DNA of 10,655 nucleotides from Treponema sp. (GTDB taxonomy: Bacteria > Spirochaetota > Spirochaetia > Treponematales > Breznakiellaceae), in assembly GCA_009780285.1 (NCBI GenBank), contig WRAL01000020.1, positions 1 to 10,655 of the forward strand, given 5' to 3'. Under the pieces are notes generated by a model. The model was given only the letters and a program-made list of their open reading frames with translations. It made no database searches and was not told where the DNA came from. The translations under genes and the position numbers were made by a program. Of this stretch, positions 1 to 6,171 are shown piece by piece. Positions within the stretch are counted from its first letter, which is position 1. The number at the start of each line of letters is the position of its first letter.

Positions 1-2279
1 ATTACCTGCCCGGCGACAATCTTGTCGCCTACGTTCACGATGGGCCTTTGATTGTAGCAGGTGTCCTGGTTGGTGCGCTGGAATTTAACCAGCCGATAAA
101 CGTCGTTGCCGTCCTCGTCGATGATGACCTGGGTGAGGGGCTTCATCGCGCCCGGCTCGTCCGGCCTGATCACCACCTGGCTCGCCGTTACCCGCGCCAC
201 CGTTCCGCCGCGAACGGCCTTGGCAAGAACGCCGGAATCGTAGGCGCACTTGCCTTCCATTCCGGTTCCCACCCTCGGCGCCTCGGGAAAGACGAGCGGC
301 ATGGCCTGCCTCTGCATGTTGGAGCCCATGAGCACGCGGTTCGCGTCGTCATGCTCCAGAAACGGAATGAGCGAGGCCGAAACCGAGATTATCTGCTTAG
401 GCGAAACGTCCATGTACTGAATGTCCTCGGGGGCGCGCGCCGTGTAGTCCCCCTGACGGCGGCAGGAAATCTGCTCGTCGGCAAAGGCGCCGGAATCGTC
501 GAGCCTGGCCGAGGCCTGCGCGATAAAGTAGCGATCCTCGTCCTTGGCGGAAAGGTACTCGACTTCCTTCGTCGCCACGCCCTTGCTTACTTTCCGATAC
601 GGCGTTTCCAAAAAGCCGTAATCGTTGACGCGCGTGTAGTTCGCAAGCGAAACGATAAGGCCGATGTTCGGGCCTTCGGGCGTCTCGACCGGGCACATGC
701 GCCCGTAATGGGTGTAATGCACGTCGCGAACCTCGAAGCCGGCGCGCTCGCGCGAAAGGCCGCCCGGCCCCAGCGCGTTAAGCCTGCGCTTGTGGGTAAG
801 CTCGGCCAAAGGGTTTACCTGATCCATGAACTGGGAAAGCTGGCTCGACCCGAAAAATTCCTTGATGGCCGCGACCACCGGCTTGATCGAAACAAGGTCC
901 TGCGGCTTGATCGTGTCGGTTTCCTTAAGGCTCATGCGCTCCTTGACCACGCGCTCCATGCGGCCAAAAGCCGTCTTAAGGAAAACGGCCATAAGCTCGC
1001 CCACCGAGCGCACGCGCCTGTTGCCCAGGTGATCGATGTCGTCGATATTCTCGTCGCCTATGTAGACGCGAATCAAATGCTTCATCGTTGCCACGATGTC
1101 CTGCATCGTCAGCGTGTGATCCTCGACCGAGGCGTCAAAGTCAAACCTTTTGTTAAGCTGGTAGCGCCCTACCCTTCCCAGGTCGTAGCGACGGCTGGAA
1201 AAGAACATGCCCATAAGCTCCTTTTCCGCCGCCGTCGTGGAAATCGACTCGCCCTGCATAAGCACCGAAAAAACCGAGGCAAGCGCTTCCTCCCTGGTGA
1301 TTTCGTCGGATTCGGAGCCTTCCTTGGAAAATTTCACTTCCTCGCGCTCGAAGCAATTGATCAGTATCGCCGAATCCAGCGAGCGGTTTTCCGCCTTGTC
1401 GTCGCCCGAGCCGTCCGCGTCCACGAAACTGATCGCCTCGATCGAGGGCACTCCCATCGAGAGTATGTCGTCGACGCTGTGCGGAAGAAGCTTTTCCCCG
1501 GCGTTGTACAGCTTTCTCATGCCCTCGCGCTCGCCGGACTCGTCCTTTACCCATACGGCGGCGGCAAGCACCTGGCCGGTCAGAAGCTCCTTGTTTTCCA
1601 TGCTGACATCGATGGTCCGCGAGGTGTAAAAAGCCTTGATTATGTCCTCGCGGCTTTCAAAGCCCAAGGCCCGCAGGAAAATCGTGCCAAGGATGCGCTT
1701 CTTCCTGTCAACCTTGGCGTAAATAAGCTCGCGCTTCTGGTCAATCTCGAATTCCAGCCAGCTTCCCCGGTAGGGAATAAGGCGGGACGAATACGTTCCT
1801 TTGTCATGGCTAAAGATGACGCCCGGCGAGCGATGAATCTGCGAAACCACGACCCGCTCCGCGCCGTTGATGATAAAAGTCCCCCGCTCGGTCATGATCG
1901 GGATGTCGCCCATGTAAATATCTTTTTGCCTAATCTCGCCCGTGGTCTGAAAAATAAGGTTGACGCGGGCCTTAAGCGGTATCGCGTAGGTTATGCCTTT
2001 TTGCTTGCAGTCGAACTCGGAAAATTTCACGCTTTCCTCGTCAAGCGTGTAATACTCGTAGGTCAGCCTCATGTCGCCGCTGGGACTGTCTATGGGAAAA
2101 GTCGACTGAAAGACTTCCTCAAGCCCCTGCATGGCCAGCTTTTCGCCTTTTCGCGCGCTTTCCCTTTGCAAAAACGCCTCGTAAGAGCGCAGCTGTATGT
2201 CAACTAAATTCGGCAGCTCCGCAACGTCCTTTATGTCCTTTCCTATGTACGTGCGCCTGCCGGCCAAGTTTCCCTTCAT
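1..2279 (-). CDS. rpoB: RNA polymerase beta subunit, N-terminal 759 codons (runs off window start)
   Basis: Beta subunit of the core RNA polymerase, the target of rifampicin. The minus-strand frame opens at ATG 2279 with a good Shine-Dalgarno (AGGGAGG, 2287-2293) and stays open to base 1, so only the N-terminal part is present; the family is usually near 1,200 residues. Visible landmarks are ERVVVSQIHRSPGV in the N-terminal part, the Rif cluster I at residues 477-503 (FFGSSQLSQFMDQ, then THKRRLNALGPGGLSRERAG), and RMCPVETPEGPNIGLI after it. Residue 501 is Asn where E. coli has Ser531, and residue 488 is Val where E. coli has Asn518; Asp486 and His496 match E. coli Asp516 and His526. It is the last gene visible in the operon; rpoC would be expected beyond base 1. 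A 445-nt structured spacer separates it from rplL. Confidence 0.98.
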   Translation of the reverse strand, partial: MKGNLAGRRTYIGKDIKDVAELPNLVDIQLRSYEAFLQRESARKGEKLAMQGLEEVFQSTFPIDSPSGDMRLTYEYYTLDEESVKFSEFDCKQKGITYAIPLKARVNLIFQTTGEIRQKDIYMGDIPIMTERGTFIINGAERVVVSQIHRSPGVIFSHDKGTYSSRLIPYRGSWLEFEIDQKRELIYAKVDRKKRILGTIFLRALGFESREDIIKAFYTSRTIDVSMENKELLTGQVLAAAVWVKDESGEREGMRKLYNAGEKLLPHSVDDILSMGVPSIEAISFVDADGSGDDKAENRSLDSAILINCFEREEVKFSKEGSESDEITREEALASVFSVLMQGESISTTAAEKELMGMFFSSRRYDLGRVGRYQLNKRFDFDASVEDHTLTMQDIVATMKHLIRVYIGDENIDDIDHLGNRRVRSVGELMAVFLKTAFGRMERVVKERMSLKETDTIKPQDLVSIKPVVAAIKEFFGSSQLSQFMDQVNPLAELTHKRRLNALGPGGLSRERAGFEVRDVHYTHYGRMCPVETPEGPNIGLIVSLANYTRVNDYGFLETPYRKVSKGVATKEVEYLSAKDEDRYFIAQASARLDDSGAFADEQISCRRQGDYTARAPEDIQYMDVSPKQIISVSASLIPFLEHDDANRVLMGSNMQRQAMPLVFPEAPRVGTGMEGKCAYDSGVLAKAVRGGTVARVTASQVVIRPDEPGAMKPLTQVIIDEDGNDVYRLVKFQRTNQDTCYNQRPIVNVGDKIVAGQV

Positions 2280-2303
2280 CGCTGATCCTCCCTGCCTTCG
2301 ATT

Positions 2304-2338
2304 GGGCCGTCCCCGGCCGTATTGGTCGGGAATGGCCC
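2304..2338 (-). promoter_or_regulatory. Stem-loop just upstream of the rpoB ribosome binding site
   Basis: An imperfect hairpin is formed by GGGCC (2304-2308) with GGCCC (2334-2338), then TCCC (2310-2313) with GGGA (2328-2331), then GGCC (2315-2318) with GGTC (2324-2327) around a 5-nt loop. It ends about 10 nt from the rpoB Shine-Dalgarno. It could affect mRNA stability or rpoB translation. The pairing is seen in the sequence; a function is only inferred. Confidence 0.5.
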
Positions 2339-2373
2339 GGCGGTTTGGGCCAAAAGGCCGCGAGCCGCTCTTT

Positions 2374-2531
2374 AGGGAACCGCCGATTTGATAAGGAATT
2401 CAGCGGTTCCTTTAGCTTCCGCTCGCTGACGCTCGCGGAAGCGGTTAAGCAGCGCCGATTAAACCCCCATTGGGCTTAATCGACGCTTCCTTAGGAACCG
2501 CGCGATGGCCGGCGGAAGCCGGCGGTTCCCT
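2374..2531. repeat. 158-bp element with 12-bp perfect inverted ends in the rplL-rpoB spacer
   Basis: AGGGAACCGCCG (2374-2385) is the exact reverse complement of 2520-2531. Inside lies a second pair, GCGGTTCCT (2403-2411) with AGGAACCGC (2493-2501). That pair encloses two more stems: GCTTCCGC/GCGGAAGC (2415-2422 and 2435-2442), and 2451-2462 with 2476-2487 (GATTAA/TTAATC core with two mismatches). The transcript can therefore fold into a branched structure. A competing hairpin GCCGGC-GGAA-GCCGGC (2508-2523) overlaps the outer right arm. The GGAACCGC word appears four times, twice in each orientation. No clear target-site duplication is seen at the ends. It may be a MITE-like or REP-like intergenic repeat, or a structured leader of rpoB. 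Confidence 0.6.
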
Positions 2532-2595
2532 CCACGAAAATGACCCCGCCGCGCGCCCGGGCCGCGATCCGCGCCCAAACACGCCAAGAACCCTC

Positions 2596-2623
2596 AAAAA
2601 AGCCGTCGCTTCGAGCGAACGGC
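2596..2623 (-). terminator. Intrinsic terminator or attenuator between rplL and rpoB
   Basis: Read on the minus strand this is GCCGT-t-CGCT-CGA-AGCG-ACGGC followed directly by TTTTTT (2601 down to 2596), the form of a rho-independent terminator. It lies about 100 nt after the rplL stop codon. An outer pair, CCCTCA (2591-2596) with TGAGGG (2628-2633), could take up the end of the U-tract and weaken termination. Because rpoB follows on the same strand with no convincing promoter seen between, partial termination (attenuation) that lowers rpoB relative to the ribosomal genes is the likely role. E. coli also has an attenuator between rplL and rpoB. Confidence 0.7.
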
Positions 2624-2652
2624 CCATTGAGGGCTAAAAAGCGAAAGCTGCC

Positions 2653-2672
2653 GCGCTGCTGCCCAGCAGCGC
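2653..2672 (-). promoter_or_regulatory. Perfect 9-bp stem-loop in the rplL-rpoB spacer
   Basis: GCGCTGCTG (2653-2661) and CAGCAGCGC (2664-2672) are perfect inverted repeats. Read on the minus strand, a T5 run follows at 2640-2636, about 12 nt after the stem, which is too far for a classical terminator. It may protect the rplL 3' end or be a processing site. Function is inferred only. Confidence 0.45.
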
Positions 2673-2685
2673 AAAATCAGCGGCC

Positions 2686-2718
2686 GGCTTCCCTCGGGCG
2701 AAAGGCCCAAGGGAAGCC
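2686..2718 (-). promoter_or_regulatory. Long stem-loop directly after rplL
   Basis: GGCTTCCCT (2686-2694) pairs with AGGGAAGCC (2710-2718), and the stem continues through one G-U wobble into GGGC/GCCC (2696-2699 and 2705-2708) around a 5-nt loop. This makes a 14-bp hairpin starting 6 nt after the rplL stop. No strong U-tract follows. A long duplex between rplL and rpoB resembles the place where E. coli has an RNase III processing site; the comparison is positional only. Confidence 0.5.
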
Positions 2719-2724
2719 ATCCCC

Positions 2725-3108
2725 TTAGTCAATTTTAACCTTCCCGCCAGCCGCGGTGATCGTTTCCTTGATCTTCGCGGCCTCGTCCTTGGAGACATTC
2801 TCCTTGAGCGGTTTGGGCGCGCCTTCGACAAGGTCTTTCGCCTCCTTAAGGCCAAGGTTCGTAACGGCCCTGACTTCCTTGATCACCGCGATCTTCTTGG
2901 ACTCCTCGAAGCCTTCAAGGATGACGGTAAACTCGGTCTTTTCCTCTGCCGCCGCGGCCGGAGCCGCCGCGCCGCCCGCCGCGGCCACCGCTACCGGAGC
3001 CGCCGCCGAAACGCCGAACTTTTCCTCCATCATCTTAACGAGCTCGGACACTTCCAAAACCGTCATCGACGCGATCGCTTCCAGGATTTCCTCTTTTGTC
3101 GCTGCCAT
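2725..3108 (-). CDS. rplL: 50S ribosomal protein L7/L12
   Basis: Stalk protein of the large subunit, present as dimers on L10, that recruits and stimulates the translation GTPases. The product is 127 residues, the usual family size. It has an N-terminal dimerisation part (residues 1-35, MAATKEEILEAIASMTVLEV), a flexible Ala/Pro/Gly hinge (about 36-57), and a C-terminal factor-binding domain (58-127) with KTEFTVILEGF, KIAVIKEVR, LGLKEAKDLVE and the terminal GGKVKID. ATG 3108 was chosen because it has a strong Shine-Dalgarno (AAGGAGAAG, 3114-3122) and gives the standard N-terminus; an in-frame upstream ATG at 3147 lies in the hairpin-rich spacer and would add non-conserved residues. It follows rplJ after 191 nt. 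Confidence 0.98.
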   Translation of the reverse strand: MAATKEEILEAIASMTVLEVSELVKMMEEKFGVSAAAPVAVAAAGGAAAPAAAAEEKTEFTVILEGFEESKKIAVIKEVRAVTNLGLKEAKDLVEGAPKPLKENVSKDEAAKIKETITAAGGKVKID

Positions 3109-3299
3109 ATTATCTTCTCCTTCGTCTTTGCGAATCGCGCGCCTCATACGTGGCGCGCGCCGGACATGCCGGCTTTTTTTTCCCGTCAGGAACGGCAGCA
3201 GCCGGAAGCCTGACGGGTTTGGCCCCGCGCCTTAACGAAAGGCAAGCAAGGCCGGATATTTCCCCGCGCGCCTCGACGAGGCCGCGCAAAAAAATCTGT
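3109..3299 (-). promoter_or_regulatory. Structured rplJ-rplL spacer (191 nt)
   Basis: On the minus strand this untranslated spacer holds, in order: a GC-rich hairpin (GCGCGCCTC/GAGGC with a bulge, 3267-3287), a 9-bp perfect stem CCCGTCAGG/CCTGACGGG (3182-3190 and 3209-3217), a run of eight A (3181-3174), and two competing stems, 3159-3173 and 3136-3159 (CGCGCGCC/GGCGCGCG), then the rplL ribosome binding site. I found no convincing promoter in it. It may adjust the extra L12 synthesis needed for the several L12 copies per ribosome; that is an inference. Confidence 0.45.
3159..3181 (+). terminator. Intrinsic-terminator-like element facing against the operon
   Basis: On the plus strand GCCGG (3159-3163), loop ACATG, CCGGC (3169-3173) is followed at once by eight T (3174-3181). 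This has rho-independent terminator form for plus-strand, that is antisense, transcription. No plus-strand gene ends here, so it would stop antisense RNA moving from the rplL side toward rplJ. On the minus strand the same bases give an A-run before the stem and cannot terminate. Confidence 0.5.
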
Positions 3300-4004
3300 C
3301 TACTCGCCGCCCTCGGAGGCGGCGCCTTCGGCGGCTCCGGCCTCGGCCGAGGCGGCGCCTTCAGCGGCGCCGGCTACGTCCGAGGCGGCGCTTTCGGCGG
3401 CGCTTTCAGCGGTTCCGGCCCCATCGGAAGCGGCGCTGTCGGCGGCGCTTTCAACGGCGCCAGACCCGCCGCCGCCTTTCTTGTCAGCGACGGCCTGGAG
3501 CGTGCGCGCCAGCCTGGACGGAACGTCGTTCAGCGCCGAAACAAGGCCGCGCGCCGGGCCGTTCATCACGGACATAAGCATGGAAATAAGCTCCAGCCTG
3601 CCCGGCAGCTTCGAATAGGCCTCGGTCTGCTTGGCGTCGTAAATCGCGCCGGCGACCAAGGCGCCCTTTACCTGCAAGGCCGGGGTTTCCTTGGCGAACT
3701 CGAAAAGTATCTTCGCCACCTCGTTCGAATCCTTCGGCGCCACCGCGACGGCCGTCGGGCCGACAAGGTAGGCCGAAACGTCCGGCATGGAAAGCTGCTC
3801 GAAGGCAATGCGCGCGAAGCTGTTTTTTACGACCTTGTAGGTAACTTCCTTCTCGCGCAAGCCTCGGCGCAGCGCCGTGATCTGCTCCACCGTAAGGCCG
3901 CGATAATCGGTGAAAATAAAGTCCTCGGAGGAGCCCAGGGCTTCCTTCAGCTCGCCGATGGCCTGGGTTTTGCTCTCCTGCAATCTTTTAGCAACAATCG
4001 CCAT
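3300..4004 (-). CDS. rplJ: 50S ribosomal protein L10 with an acidic C-terminal tail
   Basis: L10 anchors L12 dimers at the stalk base. ATG 4004 has a clear Shine-Dalgarno (AAAGGAGT, 4009-4016) and yields 234 residues, against about 165-180 for typical L10. Residues 1-176 look like ordinary L10: an N-terminal rRNA-binding domain (FIFTDYRGLTVEQI, YKVVKNSFAR, LVGPTAVAV) and the long L12-binding helix (about 138-175, LPGRLELISMLMSVMNG through LARTLQAVADKK). Residues 177-234 are extra: low-complexity Gly/Ala/Ser/Glu with 11 acidic residues, no Lys or Arg, and no aromatics, built from repeats like ESAA, AGAAEGAAS. The DNA of the tail is correspondingly repetitive. It sits 22 nt after rplA, too little room for a classical L10 leader. 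Confidence 0.97.
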   Translation of the reverse strand: MAIVAKRLQESKTQAIGELKEALGSSEDFIFTDYRGLTVEQITALRRGLREKEVTYKVVKNSFARIAFEQLSMPDVSAYLVGPTAVAVAPKDSNEVAKILFEFAKETPALQVKGALVAGAIYDAKQTEAYSKLPGRLELISMLMSVMNGPARGLVSALNDVPSRLARTLQAVADKKGGGGSGAVESAADSAASDGAGTAESAAESAASDVAGAAEGAASAEAGAAEGAASEGGE

Positions 4005-4026
4005 AATTACTCCTTTGGCTGTTCGC

Positions 4027-4701
4027 CTATTCCCCCACCGAGACCCACACGCCAGGGCCCATGGTCGCGGCCACCGAAACGGAACGAACGAACTCGCCCT
4101 TCGCGTCCGCCGGGCGCTTGCGCTTGATCTCCGCCACCACCGTCCGAACGTTCTCGCAGATCAGATCGGATCCCATCGAAACCTTGCCCACGGCAAGATG
4201 CACCACGCCGGTTTTGTCGGCGCGGAATTCCGTGCGGCCCTTTTTAAGCTCGGACAGGGCGCCTTTTAGGTCAAAAGTTACCGTGCCGGTTTTCGGGTTG
4301 GGCATAAGCCCCTTGCGCCCCAGAACCATGCCCAGCTTTCCCACGTCCTTCATCATGTCCGGCGTGGCGACGGCCACGTCGAAATCCGTCCAGCCGCCCT
4401 TTACCTTGTCGATAAGGTCGTCCGCGCCCACGAAGGCGGCTCCGGCGTCCAGGGCCTCTTTTTCCTTTTCCGACTTGCAGAAAACAAGGACGCGCTTTTC
4501 GCCCCTAAACTGGTTGGGCAAAACAAGCGTGTCGCGCACGGACTGGCTCTTTTTCAAATTCAGCTTGACCGAAAGATCGACGGTCTCGTCGAACTTGGCG
4601 AAGGCAAGGGACTTGACGATCCCGACTCCCTCGTCAAGGCCGTAAACGTTTTCGGGGTCGTATTTGGTCAGGCTTTCCCGGTATTTTTTTCCGCGCTTCA
4701 T
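4027..4701 (-). CDS. rplA: 50S ribosomal protein L1
   Basis: L1 forms the mobile stalk that handles deacylated tRNA at the E site and in many bacteria represses its own operon by binding mRNA. The 224-residue product has the two-domain L1 pattern: an outer N- and C-terminal domain (KRGKKYRESL near the start, GVVHLAVGKVSM near 165) and an inserted domain with VLVFCKSEKEKEALDAGA and GMVLGRKGLMPNPKTGTVT, the strongest L1 signature. ATG 4701 overlaps the rplK stop by 4 bases (ATGA), so the two are translationally coupled. The length is close to the usual 225-235. Confidence 0.98.
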   Translation of the reverse strand: MKRGKKYRESLTKYDPENVYGLDEGVGIVKSLAFAKFDETVDLSVKLNLKKSQSVRDTLVLPNQFRGEKRVLVFCKSEKEKEALDAGAAFVGADDLIDKVKGGWTDFDVAVATPDMMKDVGKLGMVLGRKGLMPNPKTGTVTFDLKGALSELKKGRTEFRADKTGVVHLAVGKVSMGSDLICENVRTVVAEIKRKRPADAKGEFVRSVSVAATMGPGVWVSVGE

Positions 4702-5129
4702 TTTTCAACCTCGATGCCCATCGAGCGGGCGGTTCCGGCGATGATCTTCATCGCCGCGTCCAGATCGTTGGCGGTGATGTCAGGCATTTTCTGCTTGGCG
4801 ATCTCCTCCAGCTTGGCGCGGGGCAGCTTGCCTACCTTGACCTTGTGCGGGGTGGCCGAGCCTTTTTCCAGGCCCGCGGCCTTCCTGATCAAAACGGCGG
4901 CCGGCGGCGTCTTCAATATGAAGGAAAACGACTTGTCCGCGTAGACCGTCACCACCACCGGGATCGTAAGCCCCGGCTCCATGTTCTTTGTCCTGTCGTT
5001 GAACTGCTGGACGAACATCGGCGAGCTTACGCCGTGCGGCCCCAGCGCCGGCCCCACGGGCGGCGCCGGCGTGGCCTTTCCCGCCGGGCATTGCAGCTTG
5101 ACGTAAGCCACGACTCTCTTCTTTGCCAT
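4698..5129 (-). CDS. rplK: 50S ribosomal protein L11
   Basis: L11 binds 23S rRNA in the GTPase-associated centre and is needed for RelA activation where that enzyme is present. The product is 143 residues (family about 141). The N-terminal domain shows LQCPAGKATPAPPVGPALGPHGV with the proline cluster that contacts thiopeptides, then FVQQFNDRTK; the C-terminal RNA-binding domain shows KTPPAAVLIRKAAGLEKGS and a terminal GTARSMGIEVEK. ATG 5129 is chosen for its strong Shine-Dalgarno (AAAGGAGA) and family N-terminus; the open frame continues upstream but without conserved residues. Its stop overlaps the rplA start. Confidence 0.98.
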   Translation of the reverse strand: MAKKRVVAYVKLQCPAGKATPAPPVGPALGPHGVSSPMFVQQFNDRTKNMEPGLTIPVVVTVYADKSFSFILKTPPAAVLIRKAAGLEKGSATPHKVKVGKLPRAKLEEIAKQKMPDITANDLDAAMKIIAGTARSMGIEVEK

Positions 5130-5281
5130 TCTTTCTCCTTTGTGGTGCTTGCCGCTTTGTCGCGGACAAACGGGCCTCGCGCGGAGCGCGAAATCCCTCC
5201 CACCGGCTGTGTCCACACGGCGCGCGGGCAAAACCTGCAGCCGTCCCTCTCAAAGCCCGAATCCGGGCCTGCAATCGCGTC
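5130..5281 (-). promoter_or_regulatory. nusG-rplK leader with a candidate L1-binding motif
   Basis: This 152-nt spacer begins with a GCCCG-GATT-CGGGC hairpin followed by TTT (5268 to 5252), a weak terminator or pause about 13 nt after the nusG stop. Farther on, the minus strand reads GGTGGGAGG (5204-5196), a word also found in the L1-binding helix of 23S rRNA as I recall it, followed by a 6-bp hairpin TCGCGC-TCC-GCGCGA (5191-5177), about 48 nt before the rplK start. L1 commonly represses the rplK-rplA mRNA through such mimicry. The opposite strand of the motif is not clearly matched, so the assignment is tentative. Confidence 0.4.
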
Positions 5282-5848
5282 CTAAACCTTTTCCACCTGC
5301 ATCATATCGACCTCGACCGGAGTGTTCCGGCCGAAAATCCCTACCATAACCTTGAGCTTGTTCTTGTCGGCGTAAACCTCGTCGATCACGCCGGAGAAGG
5401 TGTTGAAAGGCCCGTCGGTGATCTTTACCTGCTCGCCCTGCTCGAAGCTCTGGCGCGCGCGAATCGTCCGCTCGCCCTTCATCTCGCCGGACTTCTGCAA
5501 AATGGCGCGCGCCTCGTCGCTGCTAAGCGGCTTGGGCTTCGTCCCGGCCGGAACGCCCACGAACCCGGTCACGCCCTGAACGTTCCTGATCTTGGAGCAG
5601 GGAATCTTCCAGCCCAGATCCGAGTCGGAAACGTCCATCTCGACGAGAATGTAGCCGGGAAGGAAGTTCCGGGTTATCGTGACGTCCTTGCCGTCCTTCT
5701 TTTTATCGATGAACTTCTCGCTGGGGATCTTGATGTCCCTGACGACCTCGCGCTCCAGATCGCCCGTTTCCAGCATTTTTTCGATAACTTTCTTTATCTT
5801 CTTCTCGTAACCGGAGTAGACGTGAAGAACGTACCAGCCTGTAGCCAT
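5282..5848 (-). CDS. nusG: Transcription termination/antitermination factor NusG
   Basis: NusG rides on RNA polymerase, suppresses pausing, and links it to Rho or to ribosomal protein S10. The 188-residue product has an NGN domain (about 4-115; GWYVLHVYSGYEKKI, RNFLPGYILVEM at 60-71, VQGVTGFVG at 90-98) and a C-terminal KOW domain (about 133-188; FEQGEQVKITDGPFNTFSG, GRNTPVEVDMMQVEKV). ATG 5848 is preceded by a moderate purine-rich site (GGAAGGGA). It follows secE by 29 nt, the order seen in most bacteria, and the length is near the family norm. Confidence 0.98.
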   Translation of the reverse strand: MATGWYVLHVYSGYEKKIKKVIEKMLETGDLEREVVRDIKIPSEKFIDKKKDGKDVTITRNFLPGYILVEMDVSDSDLGWKIPCSKIRNVQGVTGFVGVPAGTKPKPLSSDEARAILQKSGEMKGERTIRARQSFEQGEQVKITDGPFNTFSGVIDEVYADKNKLKVMVGIFGRNTPVEVDMMQVEKV

Positions 5849-5877
5849 TTTTTCCCTTCCGCTTTCGGCGGCGCCGG

Positions 5878-6057
5878 CTAAAAAATTGCCCTAATGCCCA
5901 AGAGCAAGAGCATGTCGATAAGGCCCAAAATCGCCGCCACTATCGCGGTGGAGATAAGCACGACCTTGACCGAGCTAATCACGTCTTCCCTGTTCGGCCA
6001 AATCACCTTCCGAAGCTCGGCGTAGGATTCCTTGGCGAATTGAATTATCTTTCTCAT
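5878..6057 (-). CDS. secE: Preprotein translocase subunit SecE (short form)
   Basis: SecE clamps SecY in the inner-membrane protein translocase. This 59-residue protein is the short, single-span bacterial type. An amphipathic N-terminal part (IIQFAKESYAELRKVIWPNRED) carries the conserved KVxWP signature at residues 17-21, and one membrane segment follows (about 31-54, VVLISTAIVAAILGLIDMLLLL). ATG 6057 has a GGGGAGAG ribosome binding site. It lies between tRNA-Trp (33 nt upstream) and nusG (29 nt downstream), the expected place. Confidence 0.95.
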   Translation of the reverse strand: MRKIIQFAKESYAELRKVIWPNREDVISSVKVVLISTAIVAAILGLIDMLLLLGIRAIF

Positions 6058-6090
6058 GCTCTCCCCATTTTAAGGCGCCATAGGCGCGTC

Positions 6091-6163
<73 letters not shown>

Positions 6164-6171
6164 ATGTCGGG

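Noticed and set aside
48..2207. A 719-codon open frame on the plus strand, opposite rpoB
   Set aside because: Its translation has no recognisable domain and is rich in Arg, His, Ala and Val, as expected from the complement of a GC-rich gene. The minus strand clearly encodes RpoB.
2445..2728. Small open frames (about 60 codons) in the rplL-rpoB spacer on both strands
   Set aside because: They have no convincing ribosome binding site, cover the inverted repeats and terminator, and encode Arg/Pro/Ala-rich sequence typical of non-coding GC-rich DNA.
3288..3324. Possible terminator at the end of rplJ: 7-bp GC stem (3305-3311 with 3318-3324) and T7 on the minus strand
   Set aside because: The T-run begins about 10 nt after the stem, too far for a classical intrinsic terminator, and the stem lies in the GC-rich L10 tail where such pairs arise by chance.
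3096..4127. A 343-codon open frame on the plus strand, opposite rplJ and rplL
   Set aside because: It spans the rplJ gene antisense and turns the repetitive L10 tail into a Gly-rich stretch; there is no ribosome binding site and no family pattern.
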